The position numbers and the translations under genes are program-made. Below the pieces are notes generated by a model that made no database searches, was not told the DNA's origin, and worked only from the letters and a program-made list of their open reading frames with translations. A DNA stretch of 64,000 nt from the NCBI GenBank assembly GCA_033439765.1, contig JAULSN010000002.1, forward strand, positions 1,612,001 to 1,676,000, given 5' to 3'. Shown here in pieces: positions 1 to 11,107 of this stretch (positions are counted from its first letter, which is position 1; each line of letters opens with the position of its first letter). Source of the stretch: Lasiosphaeria ovina (lineage: Eukaryota; Ascomycota; Sordariomycetes; Sordariales; Lasiosphaeriaceae).

Positions 1-1741
1 ATACGGTCTAGATCTCCAAAGGTCAGTACGGGATTCGGCATTTTTTCAATGTTCAGTTAGCTTACTAACCGCAATGAACGTCCCTGGGATGAATGCTGTT
101 GCGATAAAGCTCAATGCCTTCAACGAGCTAGAATCTTGCTGGGCACGCTCCGCTGCGTGTGAGAGATACTTGTTCTCAATCTGACCCTGGATAGCTATGC
201 CTTTAAGGATGTCGAGATTGTCACTCGCGCCCTGGTTTAGCTTCTGGATATGACGACTGTTTCGAAGCTCGAAAATCATCGAGAGCTACGAGATTATTAG
301 CAGCGCGGACAATTAAGAATCAGGTAAAGGTACTGAGACAGTGGAATAGCAAACTAATCTCACCAAGTTTTCAACCCCCGATATGTCCCGTACCATACGA
401 GCAATGCTACGTTTGTGATAGTGTATCTCTATTCGTATCCTTTCAATTTCCGGTAAGCAGGTGCAAGTCCGTAGTGAGATCCCGTCTTGCACTAAATCCG
501 ACGCATGGATTTCAAGGCCCGCGATGACATCCGACCACGAATCCAGCACGGAAGAGGCTCTGAGAAGCTTTTTTTGGTGGAGTTGTAGCTTCTGGCAATC
601 CGAGAACGTGAGAGAGTAATCATGCTTTGGGCCGTTTTCGACTCTGGAAAAGTAGGCTTTCTCACTCTGTTATGGTCAGCACACCATTTGCCACTCACTC
701 CATCCAATTTATGCTTACCATATCATCAGTATCTTTTCGTAGCCCTTCCACATACTCCCTCCAAGTCCATAGCATCGCTGATAGGAAGATCAGATGGAGT
801 TGCAGATGCAACTTGCTTGAGCTTTTGCCCTTCTGGGCGTGGGCCAGTAGTGACTCTTTCAGCCTTCGGCGGATGCCTTGCGACGGCTGGAGCATGACCC
901 AAGTAGATTTAGAGTCTTGATCCACCTTTTGGTAAACGGCCGTTTGCCGCAATGACCAAGGATCGCCAGAGCCTCGGCCGTTCTTCTCAAAATATCCGAG
1001 GTTGTAGCAAAACTCTTTGTGTTAGAGTAACGGAGCTTAGTAAACGGTCTTATGAGGCGAGGGCAGTCAGACGTGGTAGCCTTACCTAAAACCCTCGGCC
1101 CGATAGAAAGCTGGCTCTTGTGAGACGCGCGTCTACGATATGTATGCCACGTCTTCGCGTCCTCGCTAAATTTTGCGCCAAATGCATGAACATAGTCAAG
1201 GAAGGGTAAGAAAACTCTCTCGGTGGTCAATATTCTGAGGAACCCGTCCCGGGTAATGAGAAATCGGCCCCAGGAGTGGCGCTGGGAGATGACGCTTTAC
1301 GCCTCAGTAAATAACTGCTCGCTTAAGGCTCTAAAAGGGTAGGGGTGGCTTACAAGATCGTGTCAGTTACGCTGGGGCTACAAGCCTACAAGACGTATCA
1401 GCTGAGTTTGATGCCGCAAAGAGTCCTATAAGGCTGAGTGCTACCGTTAATTCGCTTTCCATGGCCTCGGGACCCTCGATAGTTAGACATTCTAAAGCTA
1501 TTGTAGACAAGTGTGTTAGCGCCCGTGATATTCAATTGCAGGATCTGCAGCCCTTTTCAGGAGCTCAAATTGGGAGATAACCTCTTTTACCTTCATTTGT
1601 GCCTATCCTAAACAACTCAAAACTGTCGTTATCGGGACTAAATAGCCGCGCGGCATCCTCGACGAAGCGGTCACGATATCCCGAGATATCATCGGTTGGC
1701 GACGTTGGGTTTTCGGTCACGTAAGAGAAGTAAGCCTCCAT
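1..1741 (-). CDS. CorA-like fungal membrane protein, C-terminus beyond left edge
   Basis: Multi-exon gene read on the minus strand. The ATG is at 1741 and exon 1 ends at 1591; the intron to 1498 has a GCTAAC branch site. Exon 2 runs 1497 to about 1371. Later exons carry family hallmarks: SWGRFLITRDGFL, DPWSLRQTAVYQKV, a WREYV segment near 760, YSLTFSDCQKLQ near 610, then a helical stretch into the first membrane segment FIATAFIPGTFIA. A last intron (8-69, donor GTTAGT) joins TFIA to TV at base 7, so the second membrane helix lies outside the window. These patterns match fungal proteins with a CorA-like (Mg2+ transporter-type) C-terminal pair of helices. Transport has not been shown for most of them and many have accessory roles, so the function is inferred. 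The frame stays open across every junction I checked; the weakest boundary is the intron at roughly 1290-1370. Confidence 0.8.
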
Positions 1742-2487
1742 TATACGATGGGCAGGAGCCGCGGAAAGATGGATGGTTGAGTGAGATATGGGCTGGTTGT
1801 GATTAACTCGGTTGTCGTGTCGATTACAGATTATCTTGTCCGCCGTGAAAAGAAGCGGCCGCCAGCTTGTCTATCTATGAGTCACGCTTGTGGCTCAAGC
1901 TTCGAGCCTCATTCTACCTTGGAATGCATGCATCAAAGGACACGTGGACGGAGGAAATTTGCCTAGCACCAATTACCTTCGCACGGCCAGACAGCCCAAA
2001 GGCTGGGCTCAGCAATTGCAGTTGGCGGTGCAAATATTGCATATGCACTGCGAAGCCCCGCACATGTTGGCGCCGTAGCGGTGGATTAAAGAGGAGTGAC
2101 ATTGGTGGGGTGGGAGGTTGATAGGGTGGTTGGGCGAACAGGAGAGATCAGCCGACGAGCTGCGTCGAGTAGTCTAGGTTGAGTTGGGCGGAGTTGGGCG
2201 GACAGCGCGGGCAGGTTGAAGCCTGCCACCTGATGCAAATCCCGTAGGCTGCATAGCTTTGCGCACTGCGATAACCGCTATTCGCTGCAGCAAATGCGCT
2301 GGCAACGTTTTGTGGGTGACACCGCAATTGCAGCAGCTAACAAGCTTTCATCACGGGGCTGACTGATGGAAGAGGGGTCTGCAGAGTCCCCTCCTTTGAA
2401 GCTGGGGCTACCCTACCATCTCCTTCTTATCCTGCCCCTTGAGGTTTTATCCAGATCTCCACACATTTGCCACTTCCGCATCGCGAA
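1742..2487. other. Intergenic region, divergent promoters
   Basis: It separates the start of the CorA-like gene (minus) from the kinase gene (plus), so both promoters must lie here. It has small direct repeats of GAGTTGGGCG around 2180-2200. I see no credible gene; the short open frames lack family features. Confidence 0.6.
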
Positions 2488-5310
2488 ATGGAGGAGCTCC
2501 GAAAATCCGTCATCAGCCTCCGCTGCAAAAACTCAGAGAGCAGGTACTTTGTGCCACCACGAGGCCTAGAGGCAGTGGTGACCAGGGATGCCATCTACCG
2601 AGCGCTGAAAGACTGCGCCGTCTCGGTTGCCCACCTAGATGAAGTTGCTACCGTCATCGCTCGAGGGGCACGGAGGACATTCTCCATACTCCTGCTTGTT
2701 GGGGGCCCTTCAGAAATATCCCAGTTCATCGCGAAAGACTCTTTCTTGCCTTTCAAATGGGACGAGAAGCTTCCTCTTCATGCCGAGTCTCTTAGCGCAG
2801 TTTTATCCGATCCCATCATGGTCAAGGAGTTCTGTGAGAAGCAGTGGGAATTCCTCTCGCCTACCATCGGGCAAACCGTTCTTCACCGCGAACTCCACGA
2901 TGACGCCATCTTCCCCTTCCTCGACGAAGTCCCACTTGGTGATGGTTCTTTTGGCACAGTCTCCGAGGTCCTTGTTCATGGTGACTTCCACCAGTTCGGT
3001 CAAACGCCAGGGGAGAAGGAATCACCGTTGCGACTGGTCAAGAAGGAGTTCAAACCGCTCAGCGCAGCTAGAGGAACACACAAGGATGAGCTGCACAATC
3101 TTACTCTCCTCAACTGTCTGGAGCATCCGAATATCCTCAAGCTCATTGGGTCTTACACGTTCCGCAAGAAGCATAATTTGTTATTTCCACTGGCCGTAGG
3201 GGGGACTCTCGCTAAACTTCTGTCCGAGGAAAGGCCGGAACTGTTCCGACCCGACGTAACATTCTACGTCGCGCTGAGCCGGCTGTCGTCAGGCATCGAG
3301 GCGCTGCACAATTATACATCTTCCAAACTGAACCTGAAGCAAATCGGCTGTCACCATGACCTGAAGCCGCAAAATATCCTAGTCCATCATGGTGACTTCA
3401 TCCTTGCAGACTTCGGGCTCTCGAGGCTGAGAGACGAGGAAGAAGGTTCCAAGACGCCATTCGGAGTCGGGCATGGCTATTATCTCGCCCCAGAGTGCGA
3501 GGATCTTGACGAGGATTTCCAAAAAGGTGTCATCGGCCGCGCCAGCGATATGTGGTCGTTTGGCTGCATTATCGCAGAGGTTTTCACATACATGAAGCGT
3601 GCAGCGCAGGGAATTCTCGAATTTAAAGTCAGGCGCAAGGTCAAGTTTCGGAACTTTACAACATACACCTTCCATGCCGGGCGGAATGCCCACAATCCCG
3701 GGGTGCTAAGCTGGTTGGAAGAGCTGGCCGAGGCAGAAGACATACCAAGTGGGAAGCGAGTGATCCAGTTGGTCAAGGAAATTCTCGTTCTCGATCCGAA
3801 CCAACGCCCTAAAGCTGCCGCCGTGACGCAGATTCTGAAGTACGTTTCAGTTGAGGCTGTTTTCCACCAACTGGAGCGTGAATACCGCGATATATTTCAG
3901 CGCCATCAGTCTCTCGAGGCTCAGATCGAGTGGGAAACCTTCAAGTGCTGGGGTTGGGCTCTTGGAATTCCGAGCGACAATGACGGCAACTCCCCCAGTC
4001 GGCCCGAAGCAGAAGCTCTCCCGGCCCATATGGACTACGAGGAGACGGTGAAGCTGCTGGCGAGAATCCAAGAAGGCCTCCAGGCAGCCCGATTCCAGCT
4101 GGATGGTTCGGGCACCCAGTTTCCGCTCTTCGATGAATTGCGGGTCTTCAACCAAGACCTTATCAGCCTCCTCCCAGCCCCAATCCGGACAGCCGCAAAC
4201 ACACGCCGGGATCTTGCCATAACCAAGACAGATAACCTTCGGCTTCTCGAGGGTATGCAGATAAGCCTTGCCAACTCGCCAAGCCTAAAGCGCTTAGGTA
4301 TGCTCGCTACCATTAAACGAATGTCTATCTTGGCGGAGGAACGTGGTCACGAGGTCGACTTGGGCCTATATTTGGGCGGCGCTGTCCATTTTCAGGAGGG
4401 TCTCGGTGACCATGCGATCGTCCGCTTTCAGCCCTCAGGAGAAGAAGGCTCGGGAAGGCCGTGCTTTGCGGAGTGGATCAAGTACGCCGAGCATTGGGAG
4501 GGCGACGTCAGCCAAGAGATGATTGTTCGTGTGGCGGCCGTCGCGGAGCTCCTTGGTCTCCGGGACAAGCCCGAGGGATTCAGAACATTACGGTGTATCG
4601 GATACTACCACGAAGCTAGCCGGCATTCATTCGCTCTAGTCTTCGACTTTCCCCCAGAATCGGTAGATAGGCCGGTTCCGCGCACCTTGGCGGGCATCTT
4701 CAAATTCACCGAGAGAAGGCGGGACCGACCTGTTCTGGACGATAGGTTGAAGCTGGCTTATGACGTAGCCGTTTCCGTCTTGGAGTTCCACAAGGTCAAC
4801 TGGATGCACAAGAGCATCTCCGCGCATAATGTGCTCTGCTTTACAGCCAAGCATACAAGCCCGGCCGAGTGGTTGCGGAGCCCCTACTTGGTTGGCTTCA
4901 ACCATAGCCGCCCGGACGAGCCTGACGCATTCACCGAGGGGCCGGCCAGAAGCTCAGAGCACAAGGAGTATCAACATCCGTCTTACGCCGCATCACCGCA
5001 GCGGCATCGGCCATATCGTCCGGAATACGACTACTACAGCCTTGGCATACTTCTCCTAGAGATTGGGACTTGGGAGAGCTTCGCTGATGCGGTGAGTGAA
5101 AACTTGAGGCGACCCCCGCATCAAAAAAGCGGCCGCCGAGATTTGCTGGAGAAGCGTTTGGCTGTATTGGCCCACCTCATGGGGAGGAGGTACCGTGAAG
5201 TTGTCCGAGTTTGTTTTGACTGGGAGTTGTCGGAGGAACAGTCACAGCAATCCAGATGCATTGACTTTGAGAAGCTTGTGGTAAGCCAGCTTGCTATTTG
5301 CTGCTTGTAA
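2488..5310 (+). CDS. Ser/Thr protein kinase with C-terminal pseudokinase-like domain
   Basis: A 940-residue protein in one exon. I start at ATG 2488; the open frame reaches 2467 only through a TTG. Residues 1-140 resemble the helical leader of fungal accessory kinases. The kinase domain has a glycine loop LGDGSFGTV (150-158), a lysine near 185, HHDLKPQN (289-296, HRD changed to HHD but Asp and Asn kept), DFG (308-310), APE (334-336) and DMWSFG (354-359). It should be catalytically competent. Residues about 610-925 form a second kinase-like fold in which the catalytic loop reads HKSISAHNVL (774-783) and the metal-binding motif reads GFN, so it is probably inactive, like the DUF7580-type C-termini of HET/prion-associated fungal proteins. 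An alternative ending exists: GTAAGC at 5281 and CAG at 5320 could remove a 40-base intron and give a slightly different tail. Role unknown; signalling linked to self/non-self recognition is only a family-level guess. Confidence 0.88.
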   Translation: MEELRKSVISLRCKNSESRYFVPPRGLEAVVTRDAIYRALKDCAVSVAHLDEVATVIARGARRTFSILLLVGGPSEISQFIAKDSFLPFKWDEKLPLHAESLSAVLSDPIMVKEFCEKQWEFLSPTIGQTVLHRELHDDAIFPFLDEVPLGDGSFGTVSEVLVHGDFHQFGQTPGEKESPLRLVKKEFKPLSAARGTHKDELHNLTLLNCLEHPNILKLIGSYTFRKKHNLLFPLAVGGTLAKLLSEERPELFRPDVTFYVALSRLSSGIEALHNYTSSKLNLKQIGCHHDLKPQNILVHHGDFILADFGLSRLRDEEEGSKTPFGVGHGYYLAPECEDLDEDFQKGVIGRASDMWSFGCIIAEVFTYMKRAAQGILEFKVRRKVKFRNFTTYTFHAGRNAHNPGVLSWLEELAEAEDIPSGKRVIQLVKEILVLDPNQRPKAAAVTQILKYVSVEAVFHQLEREYRDIFQRHQSLEAQIEWETFKCWGWALGIPSDNDGNSPSRPEAEALPAHMDYEETVKLLARIQEGLQAARFQLDGSGTQFPLFDELRVFNQDLISLLPAPIRTAANTRRDLAITKTDNLRLLEGMQISLANSPSLKRLGMLATIKRMSILAEERGHEVDLGLYLGGAVHFQEGLGDHAIVRFQPSGEEGSGRPCFAEWIKYAEHWEGDVSQEMIVRVAAVAELLGLRDKPEGFRTLRCIGYYHEASRHSFALVFDFPPESVDRPVPRTLAGIFKFTERRRDRPVLDDRLKLAYDVAVSVLEFHKVNWMHKSISAHNVLCFTAKHTSPAEWLRSPYLVGFNHSRPDEPDAFTEGPARSSEHKEYQHPSYAASPQRHRPYRPEYDYYSLGILLLEIGTWESFADAVSENLRRPPHQKSGRRDLLEKRLAVLAHLMGRRYREVVRVCFDWELSEEQSQQSRCIDFEKLVVSQLAICCL

Positions 5311-5540
5311 ATCTTCGCAGCGTCAATGAGTGACCGGGCGCGCAGTCCATCTTCAGCTGGTTTCACTAGTCCAGAGCCTTTAAATCGATAAGAGCGTTCA
5401 CGGCAGTCTCAGAAGACGCCACGGAATCCAATCAAATACCGCCGAGGACCCGGCGGCATTTGATAGCCCCATCTTCCTGCAATCGGGGTTGCTGAGCAAT
5501 TCTATCAGTATCAATAGCCATTACACCTGTCCTCATGTCC

Positions 5541-7693
5541 TCATTGCTTCTTAAAACTAACATTATTACCTGTCACCAATTTCTCCCAATTAACAAGCAT
5601 GGGCGGCGGCACCCTCGCCATTGGCAGAGATTTCTCCCACGCGCTCATGACTTTGAGGATGGTCAGATCTTGACCCGCCGGCGCCAATAAGGATAGCCCA
5701 ATGGCTCGGCCGTTGAAGTCGGCGAAGCCAAGCGGCACGTTACCGATAGGGAAGCCTGCCGCCGCCGCAATGCCCGCCAGCCTGGCGTCGCTGGACCCGA
5801 TGATGACATCAATGTCATGCTCCTTCAATAGGGCTTCGACGGCGTTCGCGGCCGTTTCTCGCATTTGGACCGAGTACCTTGCAAATTCCTCACCCGTCAT
5901 CTCGTTGTTCGCCGCGCCGGTGATGATTTCTTGTCCGGGGTGCTCTGTGTCACCAGTTAGAAAGCCTTTTCTTGACGGCAGTATAGAATTAAAAAGAACA
6001 AACCAACTGGCAGCTCAATGGCTGCGTTATCGAGGTTGAATTGAACGAGGTCCTGTACCGTCCTCACTGTGGTACCTTCGAATCCCGCCATGAATCTGGC
6101 GAAGCCCTCGCGTGTTTGATATCCTAGTTCAAGTAAGTGCGTTAGTGATCTAAATCTGAACATAGAATTGTAAATTCAGAGTACACTCACCCCCAACCGC
6201 GGAAAAATCAACAAGGGGGGTGCCTTCTACCAGCTGAGCTGGCGTGATCAAGTCAACATCTCGAACCACCGTCGCCCCGTCAGCTTTGATCTTGGCAATG
6301 GCCGACTCTAAGAGCTCATCCTAGAAGATCTCTATGTGAGCCAGTGCCCGGAAATCTTGTTAACCAGGGAACTCACCAGCTGCTTGAAGAAGCCGTCGTG
6401 CTGTTCCACCCAGACGGGGAGAGGTTTCCACACGTGGAAGTCAACGAATCCAACGCGGAGCCCAGACCATAAGCCAGTCAGGTGCGGAGACAAGTCGGTA
6501 GTTTCGAGAAGAGCAGACACGGTGTCGGATAGATCGAGGGCGGACTTAGCCATTGCCCCATTTCCGGCCATCCAGACAGAATTCGCCTGGCAGCCGTCCG
6601 TCGGTACGGCGCCGATCGTGAGCTTGAGGCCATATACACCGCCCCGGCCTGCCGGGCAGACGAGAGAGCCGTCTGACTCGGTAGCTATGGAAATGGGAGC
6701 AAACCCGGCAGCAACGGCGGCGGCGGAGCCTGAGGATGAACCAGCAGGTGTCTAATTATGGCACGTCAGTAAAACGAATTCGCTGCTCTAGTCAGTTACA
6801 GAGCTGTTCACACTCACACTATGACCTAGCGCGGTTGCATTGCGAATAACCCCCCCTCTCACATATGGGGACTGTGTCTAGGTAGTGGTGAAGTAGTTAG
6901 CACCACATAGCCCCCCGATTCAGTTGACACTCACCTGGCCGCCAACAGCGCTCCACCCTCCTGTCATCATACTCTCCTTGAAGGAGGCCCATTCCTATAG
7001 AAGCTTGTGAGCTTCTGCGTCGCTCGGGACGAGAAGGGACAATCAACCATACCGACATATTTGCCTTTCCAATGATAAGAGCACCGGCCTTGGCGAGACG
7101 CTGGGCGATTGTGGAATCTTTGGTTGCCGTGGCGCCAACGAGAGCATACGAGCCGCAGGTGGTAGGGAGGCCCGCAGATGGTGTAGAGATGTTATCCTGT
7201 TAAAGCGGATTGTTAGTCTCCCGATTGGCTGCCGTTTGGTTAGGGTTGAGGTGGGGGGGGAAAGGGAGGGGGATGGCTTCTTGAACTGACCTTGACGACA
7301 ATGGGAATACCATGCAAGGGGCCTCTTTTTCCCGACGTCCGACGCTCCTGGTCCAGGGAACGAGCGGCTGTCAAGATGACATCCGTGGGTGCGGTGGAAA
7401 TAATGGCATTGAGCCTCATGCCATATCGGTTGTGTTTTTCGATCTGGGCAAGGTAGACATTGATCAGGTCTTCGCTCGTCACCGTGCCTTCGTCTAGAAG
7501 CTTCTGCAGATCGCTGGCTGTGGCGTTGAGGGGGTCGAAGGGCAACGATGGTGACGCCGTGTTGGAGTTGGACACGGCGCTTTGTGCGGCGCTGATGTGT
7601 CAACACCGAACGAAGGAAAGAGGCGGTAGCCAGTATATTCCTGTACGGTAAGAGTATTACTGTTGGCAATGTAGGTGGTGTAGTTTGCAACAT
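5541..7693 (-). CDS. Amidase-signature family hydrolase
   Basis: Eight coding exons fit well: 7575 or higher to 7291, 7196-7053, 6994-6935, 6877-6818, 6751-6377, 6320-6191, 6123-6008 and 5942-5541. From 7575 they give about 523 residues. The amidase-signature core is clear: GPLHGIPIVVK with the catalytic lysine at the first splice site, the Gly/Ser stretch AGSSSGSAAAVAAG holding the cis-serine, and ATESDGSLVCPA holding the nucleophile serine. The C-terminal part has GFPIGNVPLGF. Enzymes of this family hydrolyse amides; the substrate cannot be read here. The N-terminus is uncertain: base 7575 is a GTG, a TGA lies upstream in frame, and a CAG acceptor at 7594-7592 suggests a short first exon, with an ATG at 7693 the best candidate. 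No signal peptide is evident, so a cytosolic location is likely. Confidence 0.85.
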
Positions 7694-8147
7694 GGGTGGT
7701 AACTCCTGGTAATTTTATAGTAGGTAGTTGGTTTGTGGCGCTTTGCCTGGTTGGTTCTCGCTCGGTTTGTGTGACACGAGGTTGGCAGATTGCAGACGAG
7801 ACGTGGCCTGTTCCCGAGATCTCTCGCTTCTTCCTCGAGCAGCCTCGAATTGACTCAGTAGTCACTGGAAACTCGACTCCTGTGTGACGGGTTCATGTGT
7901 GGTGCCGCATGCACAAACATGAGGCATCCATGGATATAATTAGCGCTAATTTCAAGCACGAAATGGAAGGGCGCACGGCGTTGGACCACCGACTTTGCAT
8001 CTTTCGCTTCCCCTCACCAGTGTTTTACCAAGCAGGGTGGTCCATTGGCATGTCTCAGGGAGCATTGTCACCGATCCGCCAAAACTGAGGCAAACAAATC
8101 CAACGCCCGAGACATTAGATGTTGCAAAGCAGAGTAAGCCTTCTCCG
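7694..8147. other. Intergenic region upstream of the amidase
   Basis: About 450 bases between the amidase start and the end of the HET pseudogene. It probably carries the amidase promoter. I see no gene or repeat. Confidence 0.5.
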
Positions 8148-9896
8148 TCATACTAGAAGTAACTCCACCCACCGGGACCTCTCGAGCAAACATTCCAGGC
8201 TGAGCCTGTTGATAAAATCGTGCATGTTGTCGATCAAGCCGATACGTTCGTAGCGCTCTCCACCGGAATCAACACAGCGAAGCACGAGACATTCGGCGCT
8301 CCTTTTCGAGCAGATCAAGCAGAGGAACTCGGAGCCTGGCAGGATTCTGCTCGGTCCCGACCCTGCAATGTCATAGTCGGAGATGAAGTCGGTTTGACGG
8401 CAATAGCATTGATAGCGTGTCCCTCGTCCTCGCAAATGTGGTCGCTCACAACTCTCCCGGAAAGCTTCAGTGCTGGAGCCGCTGCCCCAGACTTGAGCCT
8501 AGACCCCGACCTAGTTCAAGGATGTTTTCTATGAACGAGTCGACAAGGCTGAAATTCCGAATCTCCTTACGAAGGTCGCGCTGCCGAAAGCAAATCTTGC
8601 CATTTACCAATGCCCAAGACCACGTTGGCGCTGTCCGAGGTGCTGGCCGCGGACCGGGACTCCCTTGGGTGTAGAAGCGTCTCCAGAGAAACTGGGCTTC
8701 AAAGGCTTCCGCCCACAAGCCTGCCGCATACTGCCGCAAGTTCTTGGACTGCCCGAATCGCGTGGCAATGCCCGAGATTGCAGTAAGCTTGAGGCTAGTC
8801 TTCCCACGCACGCCCGGCCACGTCTCTCTTCACTGATCGCCGCTGGTGTGCCTACTCGTCTTCGTTCCGGCGGCACTCGCACCACGTGGACTCACGGCAC
8901 TCCCAGAAGAGTTTGCGACTGGTGAAATGGAGCATCTGCGCGACAACAGCCGTTCCTGCAGGACCCACGCGCGCTTCAGCAGCCTCAAGTCGTCGTACTC
9001 GGTGCCGGCAGCCTCAAGTCCTTGGAAAACAGCTGTTGGATGCAGAATGCACGGCCGGAAGCAAGACTCTGGACTCGTCGGGGTGCTGCTCCCAACCAGA
9101 TACGCCTTTTCCTTGGCACTCGTCGTCTCGAAGAGCCCCTCGCCGCTATTGTGGCAACTTATGGCAAAGACCGCGACAAAGGCGCCCTCGTATATGGCGG
9201 GCCAGGTTGCTCGCCACCTCCTCCCAGTCTCCCAGGTCGTCCTGGGCGATGCAGAGAAAATCGATTCACACATACTCGAGCCCCAGTCTGTGCACGGCCT
9301 CCATGATGTCCCTGAACATCTTTGGCAAGCTGGAGGCCGGCACGCCCAGCCAGTAACGCCCCAGGCTGGCACGTGTCAGCGACACTGCCTCGGTTTCGGC
9401 ACACCAGCGGTGGCTGAGGCAAGCATACCGGTCTTGCAATGGAGACCTCGACGAGGTGAATCCGGTGGCCGCCGTCGGTGATGCGAAGGACCCTCCCTGG
9501 AAGCCTTGGATCGCCGGTACCGTTGTCTCTGCCCATCCCATGCCCATGCCCCCCGCACAGCCGGTGAGTCTCGGTGCAGCGGGCAATCCACCCTTTCGCG
9601 CGGGACATGGCGTCGTCGCTCGACGTATCGTAAGATGGATGCCCGCCGACGGCAAGGAGCGGGTGCGCCCTTTTTAATTCTCTAGGCCCCAGGCCGAGCA
9701 TTAGTCTCCCCGGCCTCGGTCCAAAGATAGCCGCGTCTTTGGCAGCGTGGAAGAAGTCATAGCTGGGTGCATCAACATTACGTCCTGAGTACCAGGGTGT
9801 ACCCCGACCCCAGGTCAGATAACCACCGTCGTGGGGCTTCGGAATACCGTGGCTCGCCTCTAGGGCAGCAAGCAGTGGCTTTTCCGGAAGTTGCAT
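8148..9896 (-). pseudogene. HET-domain (heterokaryon incompatibility) pseudogene
   Basis: From the ATG at 9896 the HET layout can be followed through several frames. It starts with AKGWIARCTETHRLCG, LPGRVLRI and IHLVE, shifts frame near 9440 to DRYACLSHRWC and FRDIMEAVHRLGLEYV, and meets a TGA at 9266-9268 exactly where the conserved Trp of W-IDSLCIAQDD is expected (TGG to TGA). It changes frame again between DWEEVASNLA and IYEGAFVAVFA near 9200, and once more near LLSRR/MLHFTSRKLFWECR near 8950. The C-terminal part is clear: LTAISGIATRFGQS, AAGLWAEAF, APTWSWAL and ERYERIGL, ending at 8148. Intact relatives act in the cytosol in non-self recognition and trigger cell death after fusion of unlike strains. 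At least three frameshifts plus a nonsense codon make this copy non-functional unless the assembly is poor here. Confidence 0.82.
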
Positions 9897-11107
9897 TTAA
9901 TACAACTGCAACCCATCAAAATGAGCAGCGAATAACTATCAGCCCGGTAGCAGCTACCCCCACCACAAACATTACATGAAAGGCTCATATATCAAAAAGA
10001 TCACACAGGATTAGTTTGTTGAAAAGGAGAAGAAGCTTGTTACCGTTCTCACAATATGTTCCGTCCTCGAGAAAAGGGGTCGTGAGTGCCCGCCGGTAGA
10101 CGAGAGACATTATCCGGACTTTCCATATCCTCGAACCTGGTGACGTTCAAAATAAGAAGAGTGGAGACCGAATTCGAGGTGCCTAGATACCCGATCAAAA
10201 TTCGATCGGCAACCAGACAGTGAATGCTTGCTTGCGGCTAAACGCCATAGTGGCTACCGAGTTTGCCACGCCCTCGCCAATGCCAGTCCAATTATTGCTG
10301 GCCGTTTCAGGTTCCTGCGCCGCTTATTACATATATACAACTGCCATATATACTACGCCCATAATTAGTATGACAATGCGGAGCTGGATGGCCCCAGATT
10401 TGTCCCGCTCCTCCACCCTCCCTCCTCTCCCCGCTCCCGAGAGCCGTGCAATTAGGTTCCTGTGCCTGCAGCCGTACCCGAGCAGCAGCAGGCAGATAAT
10501 TAGATTGGATGCCGTCCTTTTTTTATTTGACGGGTGCGGAGACGGTAGCTGGTCTGGCAACAACTGGGCCAGTAAAACTCCCTTCGCTTCAATGTGCCTA
10601 AATATGGCCCAAGTGTATTTCTGCACTATCTACACCCCAAGATTACTCTTTTTGGCGTTTCACGATCATCGTCGATCTTCCTCTTGGAGCCATCCTTGGC
10701 AAACAGCCGTTAATTCCTATTCGATGGACGAGCAAAGAAATCTCCGGAGCCCACTCTTCATCCACCAATCCCGGACACTGGGATGGACGCGTCCACCACG
10801 TCGTCACCAGTTCGTATATATATATATATATATATATGGCACTTCATACCGGCAGCCGTGGCTATAGTGTGCCTCAGCTGTCTGGTCTCGGAAGCTCGGA
10901 ACGCGGCCGAATCAGGTACCCTTTATAAAGATGAGCATGCTGTCCCCCGCTGAACGCTCTTCCGCTCGTTTGCCATTTGAGTAAGGAAAAGGTGTCAGGT
11001 TATTTTTCTTCTGGTTCGAGACTGGTTTCCCCTCAATCCCTCTCCGTAATACCACGCACACCCAGAGCACCGCTTTTAATATTCCGAACAACAAGCACCA
11101 CGGAAGA
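9897..11107. other. Intergenic region with TA microsatellite, promoter of CBM18 gene
   Basis: A gene-free stretch of 1.2 kb. It contains a short (TA)n tract at about 10816-10838. The part just before 11108 is the likely promoter and leader of the chitin-binding protein. An open frame at 10220-10867 ends in the microsatellite and shows no family features. Confidence 0.6.
10815..10838. repeat. (TA)n microsatellite
   Basis: An uninterrupted run of about eleven TA units, visible directly. It is likely length-variable between strains. Confidence 0.9.

Noticed and set aside
2467..2487. Start of the kinase at 2467
   Set aside because: The codon is TTG; the first ATG in frame is 2488.
10220..10867. 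215-codon open frame
   Set aside because: It runs through the TA microsatellite (Tyr-Ile repeat) and has no domain or splice support.
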